NCBI RefSeq assembly: GCF_040807025.1
Contig: NC_090981.1
Span: 1,066,501-1,130,500, forward strand
Direction: 5' to 3'
Length of the DNA: 64,000 bases
Origin: Struthio camelus
Taxonomy: Eukaryota; Chordata; Aves; Struthioniformes; Struthionidae
Within the stretch, counting starts at the first letter, position 1; every line of letters starts with the position of its first letter. Below the pieces are notes generated by a model that saw only the letters and a program-made list of their open reading frames with translations, made no database searches and was not told the DNA's origin. Below are positions 51,120-62,800 of the stretch, piece by piece. The translations under genes were made by a program, and so were the position numbers.

Positions 51120-51788
51120 GTGGATTTACCAGTTCCCCCCACTGTGGTGCAAGTGAAGCAGTATAGGATGCCTGGTGGGGAAAAGGAGATTCAGGAAATT
51201 CTAGATGCTTTATTGCATACCCAAATCATACGCCCTGCCCTGTCGGCTTTCACTAGTCCTATTTGGCCTGTTCGGAAGCCTGATGGTTCATGGCGTATGA
51301 CTGTGGATTATAGGGAGCTAAATAGAATTGCCCCACCATTAGCAGCCACAGTACCTGACATGGTAGCTCTGCTAGAAGGAGTAGGGAAACATCTGCAGGA
51401 ATGGAGAACTGTCATTGATCTGGTGAATGCATTCTTCTCCATCGCTATATCCCTGCAATTGCAAGATCAATTTGCGTTTACGTGGAATAACAAGCAATAT
51501 ACGGTTCAAGTCCTTCCTCAGGGCTATAAACATAGCCCCACCATTTGCCACCAGATGGTCGCAGCTGATCTCCCCCCACCCCTTACAGAGTGTACCATCC
51601 ATCATTATATTGATGATATTTTGATAACGGGACCTTCTAAGGAACGGGTGCATGAACAGCTATCGTTGCTAGTACAGACCCTACAGGAGCAGGGGTGGGC
51701 TGTGAACCCTAAGAAGGTGCAGGGGCCGGACATTAGTGTGCAATTCCTAGGGATAGTCTGGAGGGGACAGACGAAAAGCTGTCCCTGA
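51120..51788 (+). pseudogene. ERV reverse transcriptase (fingers/palm)
   Basis: RT with TSPIWPVRKPDGSWRMTVDY, the first catalytic Asp in VIDLVNAFF, LPQGYKHSPTICHQ and YIDD at 51,606-51,617, so the polymerase triad is kept. Entry from protease crosses a C8 run at 51,112-51,119; the frame is lost again at about 51,775-51,788. Confidence 0.93.
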
Positions 51789-52670
51789 GAAAGTGCACAA
51801 TACTATGCAACAGTACCCTGTTCCCACTACTGTAAAACAACTACAAGCTTTCTTGGGCCTTTGGGGGTTCTGGTGGACCTTTATACCCCACTCAGCATAT
51901 TTAATGTGGCCTCTACAGCGTTTGACCAAAAAAAGTAGCCAGTGGCGATGGACTGAAGAACAGCAGCAAGCCTTTGACCTGTGCAAGGAGGTGGTAGTCC
52001 AACACTCCAAACTATTCACACCGTATGAGGGACAACCTTTCAAGCTGGAGGTAACGGTTATGGGGGATACAGTGTCTTGGGGGTTGTGGCAGCAATGTGC
52101 TCACACAAGGCGGGAACCTATAGGTTTCTGGTCCCGTTCCCTGCAAGGGGCCACAGCAAATTATACACCTCTGGGAAAACAGCTTTTGGCTGTGGTGTGG
52201 GCTTTGCAGGATACCGAACGAGTTACAGGACGTGACCCGGTGACTGTACACACCCCCATCCCCATCCAGGCATGGGTGACTGATGATACAGTCAGGGCCC
52301 ATGTAGGGGTGGCCCAAGGTGCAACTCAGTGGAAATGGAAACACTATTTACAAGCCCGGTTTAAGGGGGGGGGAAAGGACATGAGTACCCCACATGCACC
52401 CTTGTTAGGGGAAGTACATTTTGAGCACATGCCTCTATTGTCGGAGCCAGAGGGGCTGCCCTCCCCTGCTCCCCCGATAGAGCCATTGCCTGTCCAAGAG
52501 GCGCCTCCTTTTGAGACGTTAGCTCCTGAGCAACGGGAGTGGGCCTGGTTTTCTGATGGCAGTGCACCGTATTCCTGGGCAGGAGAGCGAGTGTGGCGCT
52601 CTGCAGCATATAATCCTGCCATGGATACTGGCCACTGTTTTGCGTCAGGAACGGGATACTCAAGTCCTTG
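51789..52670 (+). pseudogene. ERV RT thumb/connection and N-terminal RNase H
   Basis: QAFLGLWGFWWTFIPHSAYL, then KQLLAVVWALQDTERVTG, typical of ERV-L RT connection. RNase H starts with WFSDGSA near 52,547. The second acidic position reads WADL rather than the usual WAEL. The frame changes at about 52,670-52,685. Confidence 0.88.
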
Positions 52671-54104
52671 GGCCGACTTAAAGCCCTCGATGAGGGAGAT
52701 GCACGCTACCTCTATACGGATAGCTGGGGAGTATACAAGGGTCTGCGAACCTGGTTACCAACATGGGTCGCCGCACAGTGGCAGATACATGATAAGGAAC
52801 TCCAGGGGAGCCCCTTGTGGGAAAGGATTTGGGACAGTGTGCAAACTAAAGCTGTGTCTGTGCGACATGGTGATGCCCATCAGAAACAGGAGACCCTCGA
52901 AACTCAGCATAATACAGCAGTCGACCAGATGGCAACTCCCTCAGAGTTAAAGCAAGCTTGGCAAGCGCATGAACGATCAGGGCATCGTGGCCCCATCGCA
53001 GCTCAGGCTTGGGATCTAGCACGAGGCCATCCCATGTTAGTGTTACATTGGTGTAAGCCAGCACATACTAACTGTCCCGTTTGTATGAAGATAACAAAAG
53101 GGCCTCTCACCAGCGCATACGGTCGCCTCAAGCGAGGCAAACAACCCTTTGCAACCTGGCAAGTAGATTATGTAGGCCCATTGCCCGCCTCACAGGGGCG
53201 AAAGTATATATTGACTGCTGCAGACACTTACACAGGCCTTATGTATGCATAGCCTACCTCCCATGCGAATCAATCCTCTACTGTGCGGGGCTTAGAGCAG
53301 CTCATGTATACTTACGGTATACCAAAAGAAATACAGAGTGACCAAGGTACCCACTTTGCCGGCCATGTAGTACAAGAATGGGCAAAGGACTTGGGGATCA
53401 CCTGGGTCTTGCATATACCCTACCACTCTCAAGCTAGTGGATTAATAGAGAGAATGAATGGCCTGCTAAAAGAACAAATTTGGAAACTTACCACCACGCA
53501 GACATTAAGGGGGTGGGTGAGCATGCTCCCCCAAGCGCTGTTTATGCTTAACAACGGGCGTGTTGGAATGCTTCCTCCCTATGAGCGAGTACAAGCCAAG
53601 CCAACCCTAGCGATTCCCGCTCAGATATCTGTAATGGAAGGGGGGATTGCCCCTCGCCTGCTCACCTCCGGGGAGGTAGAAGTCTATACATCTGAGCCAC
53701 TTGTGATTACTGAGCAAAGAGTTGTAAGCTTACATTTGAGACTTGACTGCCCTTCACTGTGTGTATGGCTGTTTACGCCTTTAATACCTGTTCAAATAGC
53801 CCCACTTCTATTGACCTGTTCTCAAGATTTCTCTTCCCAGGTATCCGTATCCACGCCAGTGGATGTCTCGCAGGGAGCACCAATGCTGCGAGGAATTCTG
53901 ATGCACAGTGCCGGAGTGCCTCAAGTTCAGCAAACACCCTCAGTACACTCTCTAGCCAGTGTGTGGATACTAACTCCTCAGAAGGAAAAATGGCCCGGCA
54001 CTGTTTTAGCAGATGGTCCAGGAGCCACCGCGCTAGTTCTTCCTGGTGGCGACACCATGCCTTTCTATCTTCCCATCAACAGGTTGTCACGCCGGCATCT
54101 GTAA
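52671..54104 (+). pseudogene. ERV RNase H C-terminus and integrase (one in-frame stop)
   Basis: YTDSWGVYKGL continues RNase H. The integrase zinc-binding His pair is at 52,968 and 52,983 (H-x4-H) and the Cys pair at 53,073 and 53,082 (C-x2-C). Catalytic residues: Asp 53,166, Asp 53,340, Glu 53,448, with the D-35-E spacing kept. A single TAG at 53,250-53,252 interrupts an otherwise continuous frame. Confidence 0.92.
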
Positions 54105-54666
54105 GCTGCTGTTGGAATGTTGCCTCTTGCTGACCACGACAGATGCCATTGATCCACAAGACCATCTCGCCTCCCGTGCAAATACGTGGATTTGGCTCAC
54201 TAACCTCTCTGCTTTCTGTATTGCAGCCCTGTTTCCTAGAAGGACTGCAGCTCCATGTTGTAGGTGGTGTAGGATGATGTCTTAACTACGTGTTACATAG
54301 GTGTGCCAACTCCACTCACGGCATTGCAGAGTTACACTTTTCTAAAAGATTTTGCTATTTCTGTTTCTCCCATGAATTTACGCAATTTGGGTATTGTTTC
54401 CCAAAAGCTGATACCTTGGACTTACTCTTTTCATATAGCTAATATGTCTAAAGCAGATATTTGCTTTTGCTTTGTAAATGCTACTTCTGTTCTGTAGAAT
54501 GTAACCAACACACAGTTAATCTGTAATGACACTATGAATATTGCCTATGCGTCTGCTCACCTGATGCTACCACTAGGATGGTTCCTTCTGTGGGGCACTA
54601 CAGCATATACGTTTGTGCCGGCCAGCGTCACAGGTGGGATCCATGCACTGTGGGTCATGTTACTTT
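54105..54666 (+). pseudogene. ERV env surface subunit (short, broken)
   Basis: Env-like sequence including NTWIWLTNLSAFCI near 54,180 and WFLLWGTTAYTFVPAS near 54,580, with a TAG at 54,495-54,497 and a frame change at about 54,630-54,660. It is much shorter than usual surface subunits, so part is deleted or too diverged to see. Confidence 0.65.
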
Positions 54667-55264
54667 AAGCATCCTTCCCTTTATGACGAAGTGGCGAAGG
54701 ACCCCACAGCATATCCTAGATGCCACTTGTAACCCCCATATAAGTTTATTTTCTCATGCAGAAGCCTTAGGCCTATTGTTAAGCCTGGTTGGGATCCCGG
54801 GGGTGGTGGGGCATAATTATAAACAGTTAGAGCATGTTGCCTGTGCTCTAGCTCCAGGCTTAAATTGGACATCTAGGGCCATTGCCTCTTTAAATAAAGA
54901 GCTGGGAGAGGTATGGCAAGGAACATTGCAAAAGCATCTAGTGATCGACTATCTCCTACTGCGACATAACCACAGATGTCATAACTTCACCGGAATGTGC
55001 TGTTTTAATGTCACTGATGAATCAGCGTCTATTAAGAACGCTATCAGCCACTTACCAGATATTATCCAACATATCCGGCAGAACAACGGAGATGCCTGGC
55101 TGGCTAATTGGTTTGGCTCCCTAACGGGATGGCTGGGCCACCTCATACAAGGAGGACACTTGTTTCTCTTTTGCTTTGTATTATGCTATGTTTTGATTTC
55201 ATTGCTTTGTAAACTCCCTTGCCCTCATACCCCACGTCCTTCTGAAGATTGGGACGGCCTGTAA
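54578..55264 (+). CDS. ERV env transmembrane subunit, open for 228 codons
   Basis: Open frame with a fusion-peptide-like hydrophobic stretch LGLLLSLVGIPGVVG near 54,770, the disulphide loop motif CHNFTGMCC (CX6CC) at 54,977-55,003, and a membrane anchor HLFLFCFVLCYVLISLL near 55,157-55,207. The first codons (before about 54,640) may belong to the wrong frame. The arrangement is that of alpha/gamma-type retroviral envelopes. No convincing furin site; KWRRT near 54,690 is the nearest basic stretch. Confidence 0.85.
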   Translation: MVPSVGHYSIYVCAGQRHRWDPCTVGHVTLSILPFMTKWRRTPQHILDATCNPHISLFSHAEALGLLLSLVGIPGVVGHNYKQLEHVACALAPGLNWTSRAIASLNKELGEVWQGTLQKHLVIDYLLLRHNHRCHNFTGMCCFNVTDESASIKNAISHLPDIIQHIRQNNGDAWLANWFGSLTGWLGHLIQGGHLFLFCFVLCYVLISLLCKLPCPHTPRPSEDWDGL

Positions 55265-55289
55265 CTAGCTTTCCATCGCGGGGGTGGAG

Positions 55290-55716
55290 CGTATGGGAAA
55301 ATGCAGAAGAATGTGGAGGAGATAGGCGATGGAAGCTAGCCAGACCGTTCTGTGGGAAAAGGAGCATCTACAGGGCATGCTGACTCATAGTCACGCGGCC
55401 GAGTCTGTGCCAGTGTGGTGCTACCTACACCTGGGCTTTGAATCGGAAGCAGTGATGAGCTCAATATGCTTGCTGCACATGTGTGTAGTCCATAAAAACC
55501 TCACATAGTGCCCCTCCGAGGAGTTCCTTGCCCTGGACCGATGCTCAGTGGTGCCAGGGACTCTCCTGCTCCATTATTGCCTCGATTGGGAAATCACTGG
55601 GGAACCCCCGCTCAGACGCACAGGTAATAAACGCTCAGTATCGATCCGAGTGTGCCTTGTGTTTGTGTATCTGTCCCTGCCAGGAGTCCAGGCGTTGCCT
55701 CCGCCTTACCCTTACA
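55290..55716 (+). repeat. ERV 3' LTR
   Basis: Matches the solo copy at 58,453-58,879 nearly base for base. It starts after a purine-rich GGGGGTGGAG tract and ends CCTTACCCTTACA. A TATA-like CATAAAAA is at 55,491-55,498 and AATAAA at 55,626-55,631. The first two bases read CG where the solo copy has TG. Confidence 0.93.
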
Positions 55717-57480
55717 TCAGGGCTGAGTAGAGGGGGAGGATCACTTCCCTCCACCTGCTGGCAACAATGCCTAATGCAGCCCAAGATACCCTTGGCCTTC
55801 TTGGCCACAAGGGCACACTGCTGCCTCATGGGCAACTTCTTGTCCACTAGGACTCCCTGGTCCTTCTCTGCAGAGCTGCTCTCCAGCAGGTCAACTCCCA
55901 GCCTGTACTGGTGTCTGGGGTTATTCCTCCCCAGGTGCAGGACCTTGCACTTGCCTTTGTGGAACTTCAGGAGGTTCCTCTCTGCCCATCTCTCCAGCCT
56001 GTCCAGGTCCCTCTGAATGGCAGCACAGCCTTCTGGCGTATCAGCCACTCCCCCCAGTTTAGTATCATCAGCAAACTTGCTGAGGGTGCACTCTGTCCCT
56101 TCATCCAGGTCATTGATGAAGATGTTAATCAGTATTGGCCCCAGTATCAACCCCTGAGGTACACCACTAGTTACTGGCTTCCAGTTGGACTTCTTGCCAC
56201 TGATCACAACCCTTTGAGCCCAGCAGTGCAGCCAGTTTTCAATCCATCTCAATGACCACTTATCTAGTCCATACTTCACCAGTTTGTCTATGAGGATGTT
56301 ATAGGAGACAGTGTCCAAAGCCTTGCTAAAGTCAAAATAAACAACATTCACTGCTCTCCCCTCATCTACCCAGCCAGTCATTCCATCATAGAAGGCTATT
56401 CGGTTGGTCAAGCATGATTTCCCTTTTACAAATCCATGCTGACTACTCCCCATCACCTTTCTGTCCTTTACGTGTCTGGAAATGGTTTCCAGCATTAGCT
56501 GCTCCATCACCTTCCCAGGGATCAAGGTGAGGCTGACCAGCCTGTAGCTCCTCGGATCCTCCTTCTTGCCCTACGTGGAGATAGGGGTGAAATTTGCTTT
56601 CTCCCAGGCCTCAGGAACCTCTCCTGATTGCCATGACCTTTCAAAGATGATTGAGAATAGCCTTGCCATGACATCAGCCCACTCCCTCAGCGCTCGTGGA
56701 TGTATCCCATCAGGGCCCATGGAACTGTGTATGTCCAGGTTTGTTTAAGTGTTCCCAAACATGATCCTCCTCAACCGAGGATAAGTCTTGCTCCTGACCT
56801 CTCTTGTCTCAGAGGCCTGGGATTCCTTAAGGACAGTTTTACCAGTAAAGACTGAGGTGAAAAAGGCATTCAGTACCTCTGCCTTTTCTGTCTCCTCTGT
56901 CACCAGGGCTCCTGCCCCATTCAGCAGCCAGTCCACATTTCCCCTAGTCTTCCTTTTGCTGCTGATGGATTTATAGAAGCCTTTCTTGTTGCCCTTCACA
57001 TCTCTTGCCAGATTCAACTCCAGATGGACTTTGGCTCTCTTAACCCCATCCCTGCACGTTTGAACAGTGTCTCTATATTCCTCCTGTCCCTGTTTTCACC
57101 TCTTGTACACTTTCTTTCTTTGATTCAGGAGCTCCTTGATCATCCATGCAGGCCTCCTTGATTTCCTACTTTATTTGCTTTGATTGCCTTTGTTGGGATG
57201 GACCATTCTTGAGCTTGGAGGAGGTGATCCTTAAATATCAAACAGCTTTCTTGGACCCCCCCCCCTTCCTCTAGGGTCATATCCCATGGAATTCTTCCAA
57301 GCAGGTTCCTGAGCAGGCCAAAGTCTGCTCTCCTGAAGTCCAGAGCTGTGATCTGGCTTTTCTGCCCTGCTCCCTCCTCACAGGATCCTGAAACTCCACC
57401 ATCTCATGGTCACTGGAGCCAAGGCTGCCTCTGAGTCTCACATCTCTGACTCTCACTACCTGCTTTATCAGCAAACTCTT
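55717..57480 (-). mobile_element. CR1 LINE, antisense, 3' end missing at the ERV joint
   Basis: Reading on the minus strand from 57,480: endonuclease [13 protein letters not shown], linker [22 protein letters not shown] with SSQHGFVKGKSC, PQGLILGPILI and an intact FADDTK. Coding text continues up to 55,717, where the LTR begins, so about the last 500 bp of the element are missing. Several frameshifts and stops. Confidence 0.93.
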
Positions 57481-58452
57481 TCTGAGTTTTGAGGAAGGAG
57501 ATGGACTGGGTTTTGCCTCCCAGAGAACTGCCTGACCCCTTTAAGCAAGGTTCACTGCCACCACCACCACCACCTCCCCTCCCTCAGAGGTGCCTTCCCT
57601 CTCTGATGCCAAGACTGCTCAGCAGTGCAGAGGACCATAGCTGCTGCCAGTTGGGGTAACTCACTTAGCTGCCCCTGCTGTAGGTAGCAATCAGGGATCT
57701 GCTCAGGTATTGGAAGAAAAGCTGGAAGAGGAATTTTTGCAATCCATGAGAACTGAAATAGTTAATTAGAACTAAATTGCTACTGTTGTGCCATTGTTGT
57801 TGATTCTCTTTAAGAAAAAAATTACTTCTATCAGCTGCTCATAAGCAATTTCGGAGCAAAAATTTTGATGCGCTGACACTGACTGCAATCAAGATGAATG
57901 TTAAAATTCAAATTGTCATGATTATCTTTTGGGGTTTTTTGCTTCTCAAATTGTATCAGTAAGCCTAAGGGCACTTTATCTATCTATCCCACTCCAATAG
58001 AATAAAACAGGAATTAGAGAAATAGAAAGATGAAAACACAGCTGAAAATAAATGCTGGTTCAAATTCTCAGCTGCCTGAAATTTGGTATGTATGTCCCTG
58101 CCTGAGTACCTAAATATAAAAGTAACCTGATTGTTCAGGGATACCTGGGACTCTCATCTCCCGTACATTGCTATAAGGCTAACCACATAGTAAGTTCTAC
58201 ACCTTCTAGAGTTTTCAGGATCAAACTTTAAATTCTACAGGTAAAAATCCTCCATCCTCACTCCTTGCTTGCAGTAAAGTCCCATGACTTTTGTCTGTAG
58301 TGTTCTTTCAGGTAAGCCCAAGCTTTGTACAGGAGGTGTATAGTTCCAAGCACTGACATTCCAGGCTAGTTGTATGCCTGATTTCATACTTTTTATTGTC
58401 TCATTATTACTTAGGGACAGGATTCTGTGATGACTGGCACTGTTTACACACA
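57481..58452. other. unique intergenic sequence between CR1 and solo LTR
   Basis: Holds a short CAC-rich run near 57,556-57,574; nothing else recognised. Confidence 0.5.
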
Positions 58453-58879
58453 TGTATGGGAAAATGCAGAAGAATGTGGAGGAGATAGATAGGCGATGGA
58501 AGCTAGCCAGACCATTCTGTGGGAAAAGGAGCATCAACAGGGCATATTGACCCATAGTCATGCAGCTGAGCCCGTGCCAGTGTGGCGCTACACCTGGGCT
58601 TTGAATTGAGATGAGCGATGAGCTCAATATGCTTGCTGCGCATGTGTGTAGTCCATAAAAACCTCACATAGTGCCCCCCCGAGGAGTTCCTTGCCCTGGA
58701 CCGATGCTCAGCGGTGCCAGGGACTCTCCCGCTCCATTATTGCCTCGATCGGGAAATCGCTGGGGAACCCCCGCTCAGATGCAGAGGTAATAAACGCTCA
58801 GTATCGACCCTAGTGTGCCTTGTGTTTGTGTATCTGTCCCTGCTGGGAGTCCAGGCAGTGCCCCCGCCTTACCCTTACA
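58453..58879 (+). repeat. solo LTR of the same ERV family
   Basis: Begins TGTATGGG and ends CCCTTACA (TGTA/TACA ends). TATA-like CATAAAAA at 58,654-58,661, AATAAA at 58,789-58,794. Flanks ACACA (58,448-58,452) and ATACA (58,880-58,884) are a 5-bp target duplication with one mismatch. No internal retroviral sequence on either side. Confidence 0.92.
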
Positions 58880-59854
58880 ATACACAAAGTTAAATATTGG
58901 TCCAGTCAAAAGTAAAGGTAAAATTCCCATTGGTCTCAATGTATCCAGTGTATTACACATGGAAGCTAGATCAGCTCATAGTGAAAGATGGTGTATGGAT
59001 GACTACGTCATTTAAGATGACTTGGAAGTATCCCTTACGATCCCCCTTAAAGGGGGCAATACATTCCCTCCCCCACTCTGAATAATAACTGACTTCAATG
59101 GCTTGTGCTTGGAGATGAGGTGAAGAGAGAAATTATGGCTCCATGTATAGTTTTTGCTGCTATTTTTGGAGCATTCATACTTTTTTCAATGATTCTGGAC
59201 AATTTTGCTCTTTGTTAAAGACAGTCCCAGCATAAAGGATTGTCTAAATTAAAATGAGATACAAAAAATAGTTCTAATGAATATATTGAATGAATGGGGT
59301 AGGAAGAATGAAAAAAATCTGCAACTATACACATTAGTTATATATACATTTGCAAGTAGGCTTGTCTGTACTATTATATTTTTTTATACCAAAAAACCTG
59401 AGAATGATACATGCCAAAGAATTTTTACAGTATACCATGGATCAATTTGATATTTTCTATACCAAAAGCACACATGATGTGAGAATACTGATGCAGTTAT
59501 TACCAGTTTGAAATTCAGTTTTCTATTTCACTCAAGAACAAATTGTATTCCAACAGAAGGCAGGGAAAGAGATGAAACAGGAAAGAAAATTGGCCATTCT
59601 CCAAAATATGTAAGCTCTTCCTTTGTTTATTTTGTTACATGGATGAAGTATTGTTGTTCATAGCTATGAACAACACAGTCATGTTGAGCTGGGAAATTCC
59701 TTTACATTTTTAATCTTTTTTTTTGTTGTTTTAAACATGCTTGCTCTTTTCTTGTCTTTGCTTTCTATGAACAATCTAATAAGATATTTATTGTCAGGAA
59801 TGATCACACACAGATTTTGAATAGACTAGTCATAGAAAGCAATTTTGATGGAGA
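58880..59854. other. AT-rich intergenic sequence
   Basis: No gene or named repeat recognised. Confidence 0.55.
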
Positions 59855-62800
59855 TCCTTGGTTCATCCAGCAGACAGGGCAAGATGCAGGGTTGCAGACA
59901 GGGCTGCCTATGACATAGATCTGTGGTGCATGCAGCAGACAGGGCTGCCCACAATGTGTCTGGGGTTCACCAAAGCAGACAGGGCCATGGACAGGGCTGC
60001 CTGTGACATGGGTACACAGTTCATCCAACAGATAGGGAAAGACTGAGTAGCCTATGACAAGTGCTGCATCAAGGAGATAGATAGGGCCACCTACGACAAG
60101 GGTCCAGGGCTCATCTAGGAGACAGGGCCACAGACATGGCAGGAGGCAGGTCTGCAGGAAGAGTCTCGCACAATGTGGGTCCAGGATAAATCAGGGAGAG
60201 AGGGCAGGAGGCAGGACCACAGGCAGAGCTGCATGCGATGTGAGTTCAGGGTCCATCCAGCAGACAGGGCTGCCTATGACATGGGGCTGGGGTCCATTCA
60301 GGAGAAAGGGTCATAGAGAGGATTGCCTGAGAAGTGGGTCTGGGGGTCCATCCAGCACACAGGGCTGTCTACAACATGAGTCCAGGAGCCAGTTACGAGT
60401 TAGGGTCACAGACAGGGCTGCCTAAGACATGGGTCTGAATTCCATTCAGGAGGCAGATCCACCATGACATGGATGCAGGGAACATCCAGGAGACAGTACT
60501 GCAGACAGGGCCACCCATGATGCTGATTGGGAATCCCTCCAGCAGACAGGGCTGCAGAAAGGGCAGGAGGCAGGGTTGCAGATAAGGCCACTTAAGATGT
60601 GGTTCTGGGGTCCACCCAGCGGACAGGGCAACAGGCAGGCCTGGAGACAGGGCCACCTACAACATGGATCAGTGGTGCATCCAGGAGATGGGGCTGCCTA
60701 TGATGTGGGTCCAGGGTACATCCAGCAGACAGGGTTGCCTGTGACATGGAGCCTGGGTCCATTCAGGAGACAAGGTCACAGGCAAGGCTGCCCGTGACAT
60801 GATCCAGTGTCCATCTAGGAGTCAGGGCTGCTGACAGGGCAGGAGGCAGGGCTGCAGACAGGGCCACCTATGACAGGTCCATGATGCATCCAGAAGACAG
60901 GCCTGCCTATGACATGGGTCTGGGGCCCATCTAGGAGACTGATCTGCCTATGATTTTGGGCCAGGGTCCACCCAGAAGACAGGGCTGCTGATGTCAGGAG
61001 GCAGATGTACAGGCAGAGCCACCTATGATGTTGGTCCAGCATCCATTCAGTAGACAAGGCTGCCTACAATTAGGGTTCGGGGTTCAGCCAGTAGAAGGAC
61101 TGAACACAGGGCAGGACAGATGTGGCCACCACCAACATGGATCCAGTGTCCATCCAGGAGACAGTGCCACCCATGAAGTAGGTCTGGGGTCAATCCAGGA
61201 GACAGAGCTGCAGGCAGAACAGGAGGCAAGGCCACACAGAGGGCTGCCTATGACATGGATCCCAGAGTCCATTCAGCGGACAGGGCTGCAGACAGAACAG
61301 GAATAAAGGAGGAGAAGGAGGTAGACAGGGCCACCTATGACATAGGTCAGAGGTCCATCTAGCAGACAGGAACATAGAGAAGGCAGGAGGCAGGGCCACA
61401 GACAGGGTCACCCACGACATAGATCCATGATGCATTCAAGAGACAGGGCAGTCTGCAACGTGGGTCTGAGATCTAGTCAGTAAATAGTGTCATAGACAAG
61501 GATGCCCACAACGTTTATGACATGGGTCTAGGGTTCATCCTGGAGACAGGGTCTCAGACAGGGCCAGAGGCAGGGTTGCACACAGGGCCACCTATGATGT
61601 GGGTCTGGGTTTCATCTAGGAGACAAGGTTGCACACAGGGCCACCAGCAATGTGGTTCTGGGGGTCCATCCATCAGACAGGGCCTCAGACACGGCCAGAT
61701 ACAGGGTCACAGACAGGGCTGCCTATGATGTGGGTCTGGGGTCCATCCAGGAGGCAGGGCTGCCTACAACATGAATCTGGGGTCCTTCCAGGGACAGGGC
61801 CTCAGACAGGTCCAGAGAAAGGGTTGCACACAGGGCCACTTATGACTTGGGACCTGGTTCCATCTAGGAGATAGAGTTGCTCACAGGGCTGTCTGTTGAA
61901 CGGGTCTGTGTTTCATCCAGAAGAGAGGACCTCAGACAGGGCCAGAGACAAGCTCGCAGACAGCACCACACACGATGTGGGTCTGGGGTCCATCCAGGGG
62001 ACAGGGCTCCCTGCAATGTTGTTGCAGGATTATTCTAGGAGGATGGCCCACCTATAGCATGGGTCCAGGATCCATCTAGGAAACAAGGCTGCCTATGACA
62101 TGGGTCCTGGATCCATTCAGCAGACAGGGCCACTGACTGGGCAGGAGGCAGAGGAACAGACAAGTCTACCTACAACATGGGTCTGGGGTCCATCCAGGAG
62201 ACAGGGCTGCAGAGAGGACAGGAATAAGGGAGGCAGACAGGGCTGCATATGATGATGTAGATCAGGAGTCCACCTAGGAAATAGGAACTCAGAGAGGTAA
62301 GGAGGCAAGGCTGCAGAAAGCGCTGCCTATGACATGGGTCCTGGGGTCCATCCAGCAGACAGGGTGGGTCCATTCAGGAAGCAGGGTCACAGACAAGGTG
62401 GCCTATGACGTGGGTCTGGAGTCCATCCAGCAGACAGGACCTCTTATGACATGGATCTGGGGCCCATCCGGGCAAGAGGATCGCAAACAGGGCCACCTAC
62501 AATGTAGGTCTGTAAGCCATCAAGCAGATAGGGCAGGATGCAGGTCTGCAGATAGAGCCATGTATGACAGGAGTCCATGATGCATCCTGGACTACTTACA
62601 ATGTGGGTATGGGGACCATCAAGGCAACAGGGCCACAGACAGGGCTGCCCATGACACGGGTCTTGGATTCATCCACGAGAGAGAACTTTAGACAGAGCCA
62701 AAGAAAAGGTTGTGCACAGGGCCACCTATGATGAGAGACCATCTTCCATCTAGGAGACAGGGCCCAGGAACCATCCATCAGACAGGGCCTCAGACACGGC

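Larger units (their letters stand above)
49177..55716 (+). mobile_element. degenerate ERV-L-like endogenous retrovirus with env and 3' LTR
   Basis: Order gag, protease, RT, RNase H, integrase, env, 3' LTR on the + strand. The GC- and CpG-richer text begins near 49,177 after AT-rich DNA. No 5' LTR matching 55,290-55,716 is present; TGGGGTCACAAGAA near 49,211 could be a primer-binding-site relic, weakly. Gag and pol carry several stops and frameshifts. The pol and gag text matches class III (ERV-L) elements, whereas env has a CX6CC transmembrane subunit. Non-functional as written. Confidence 0.9.
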
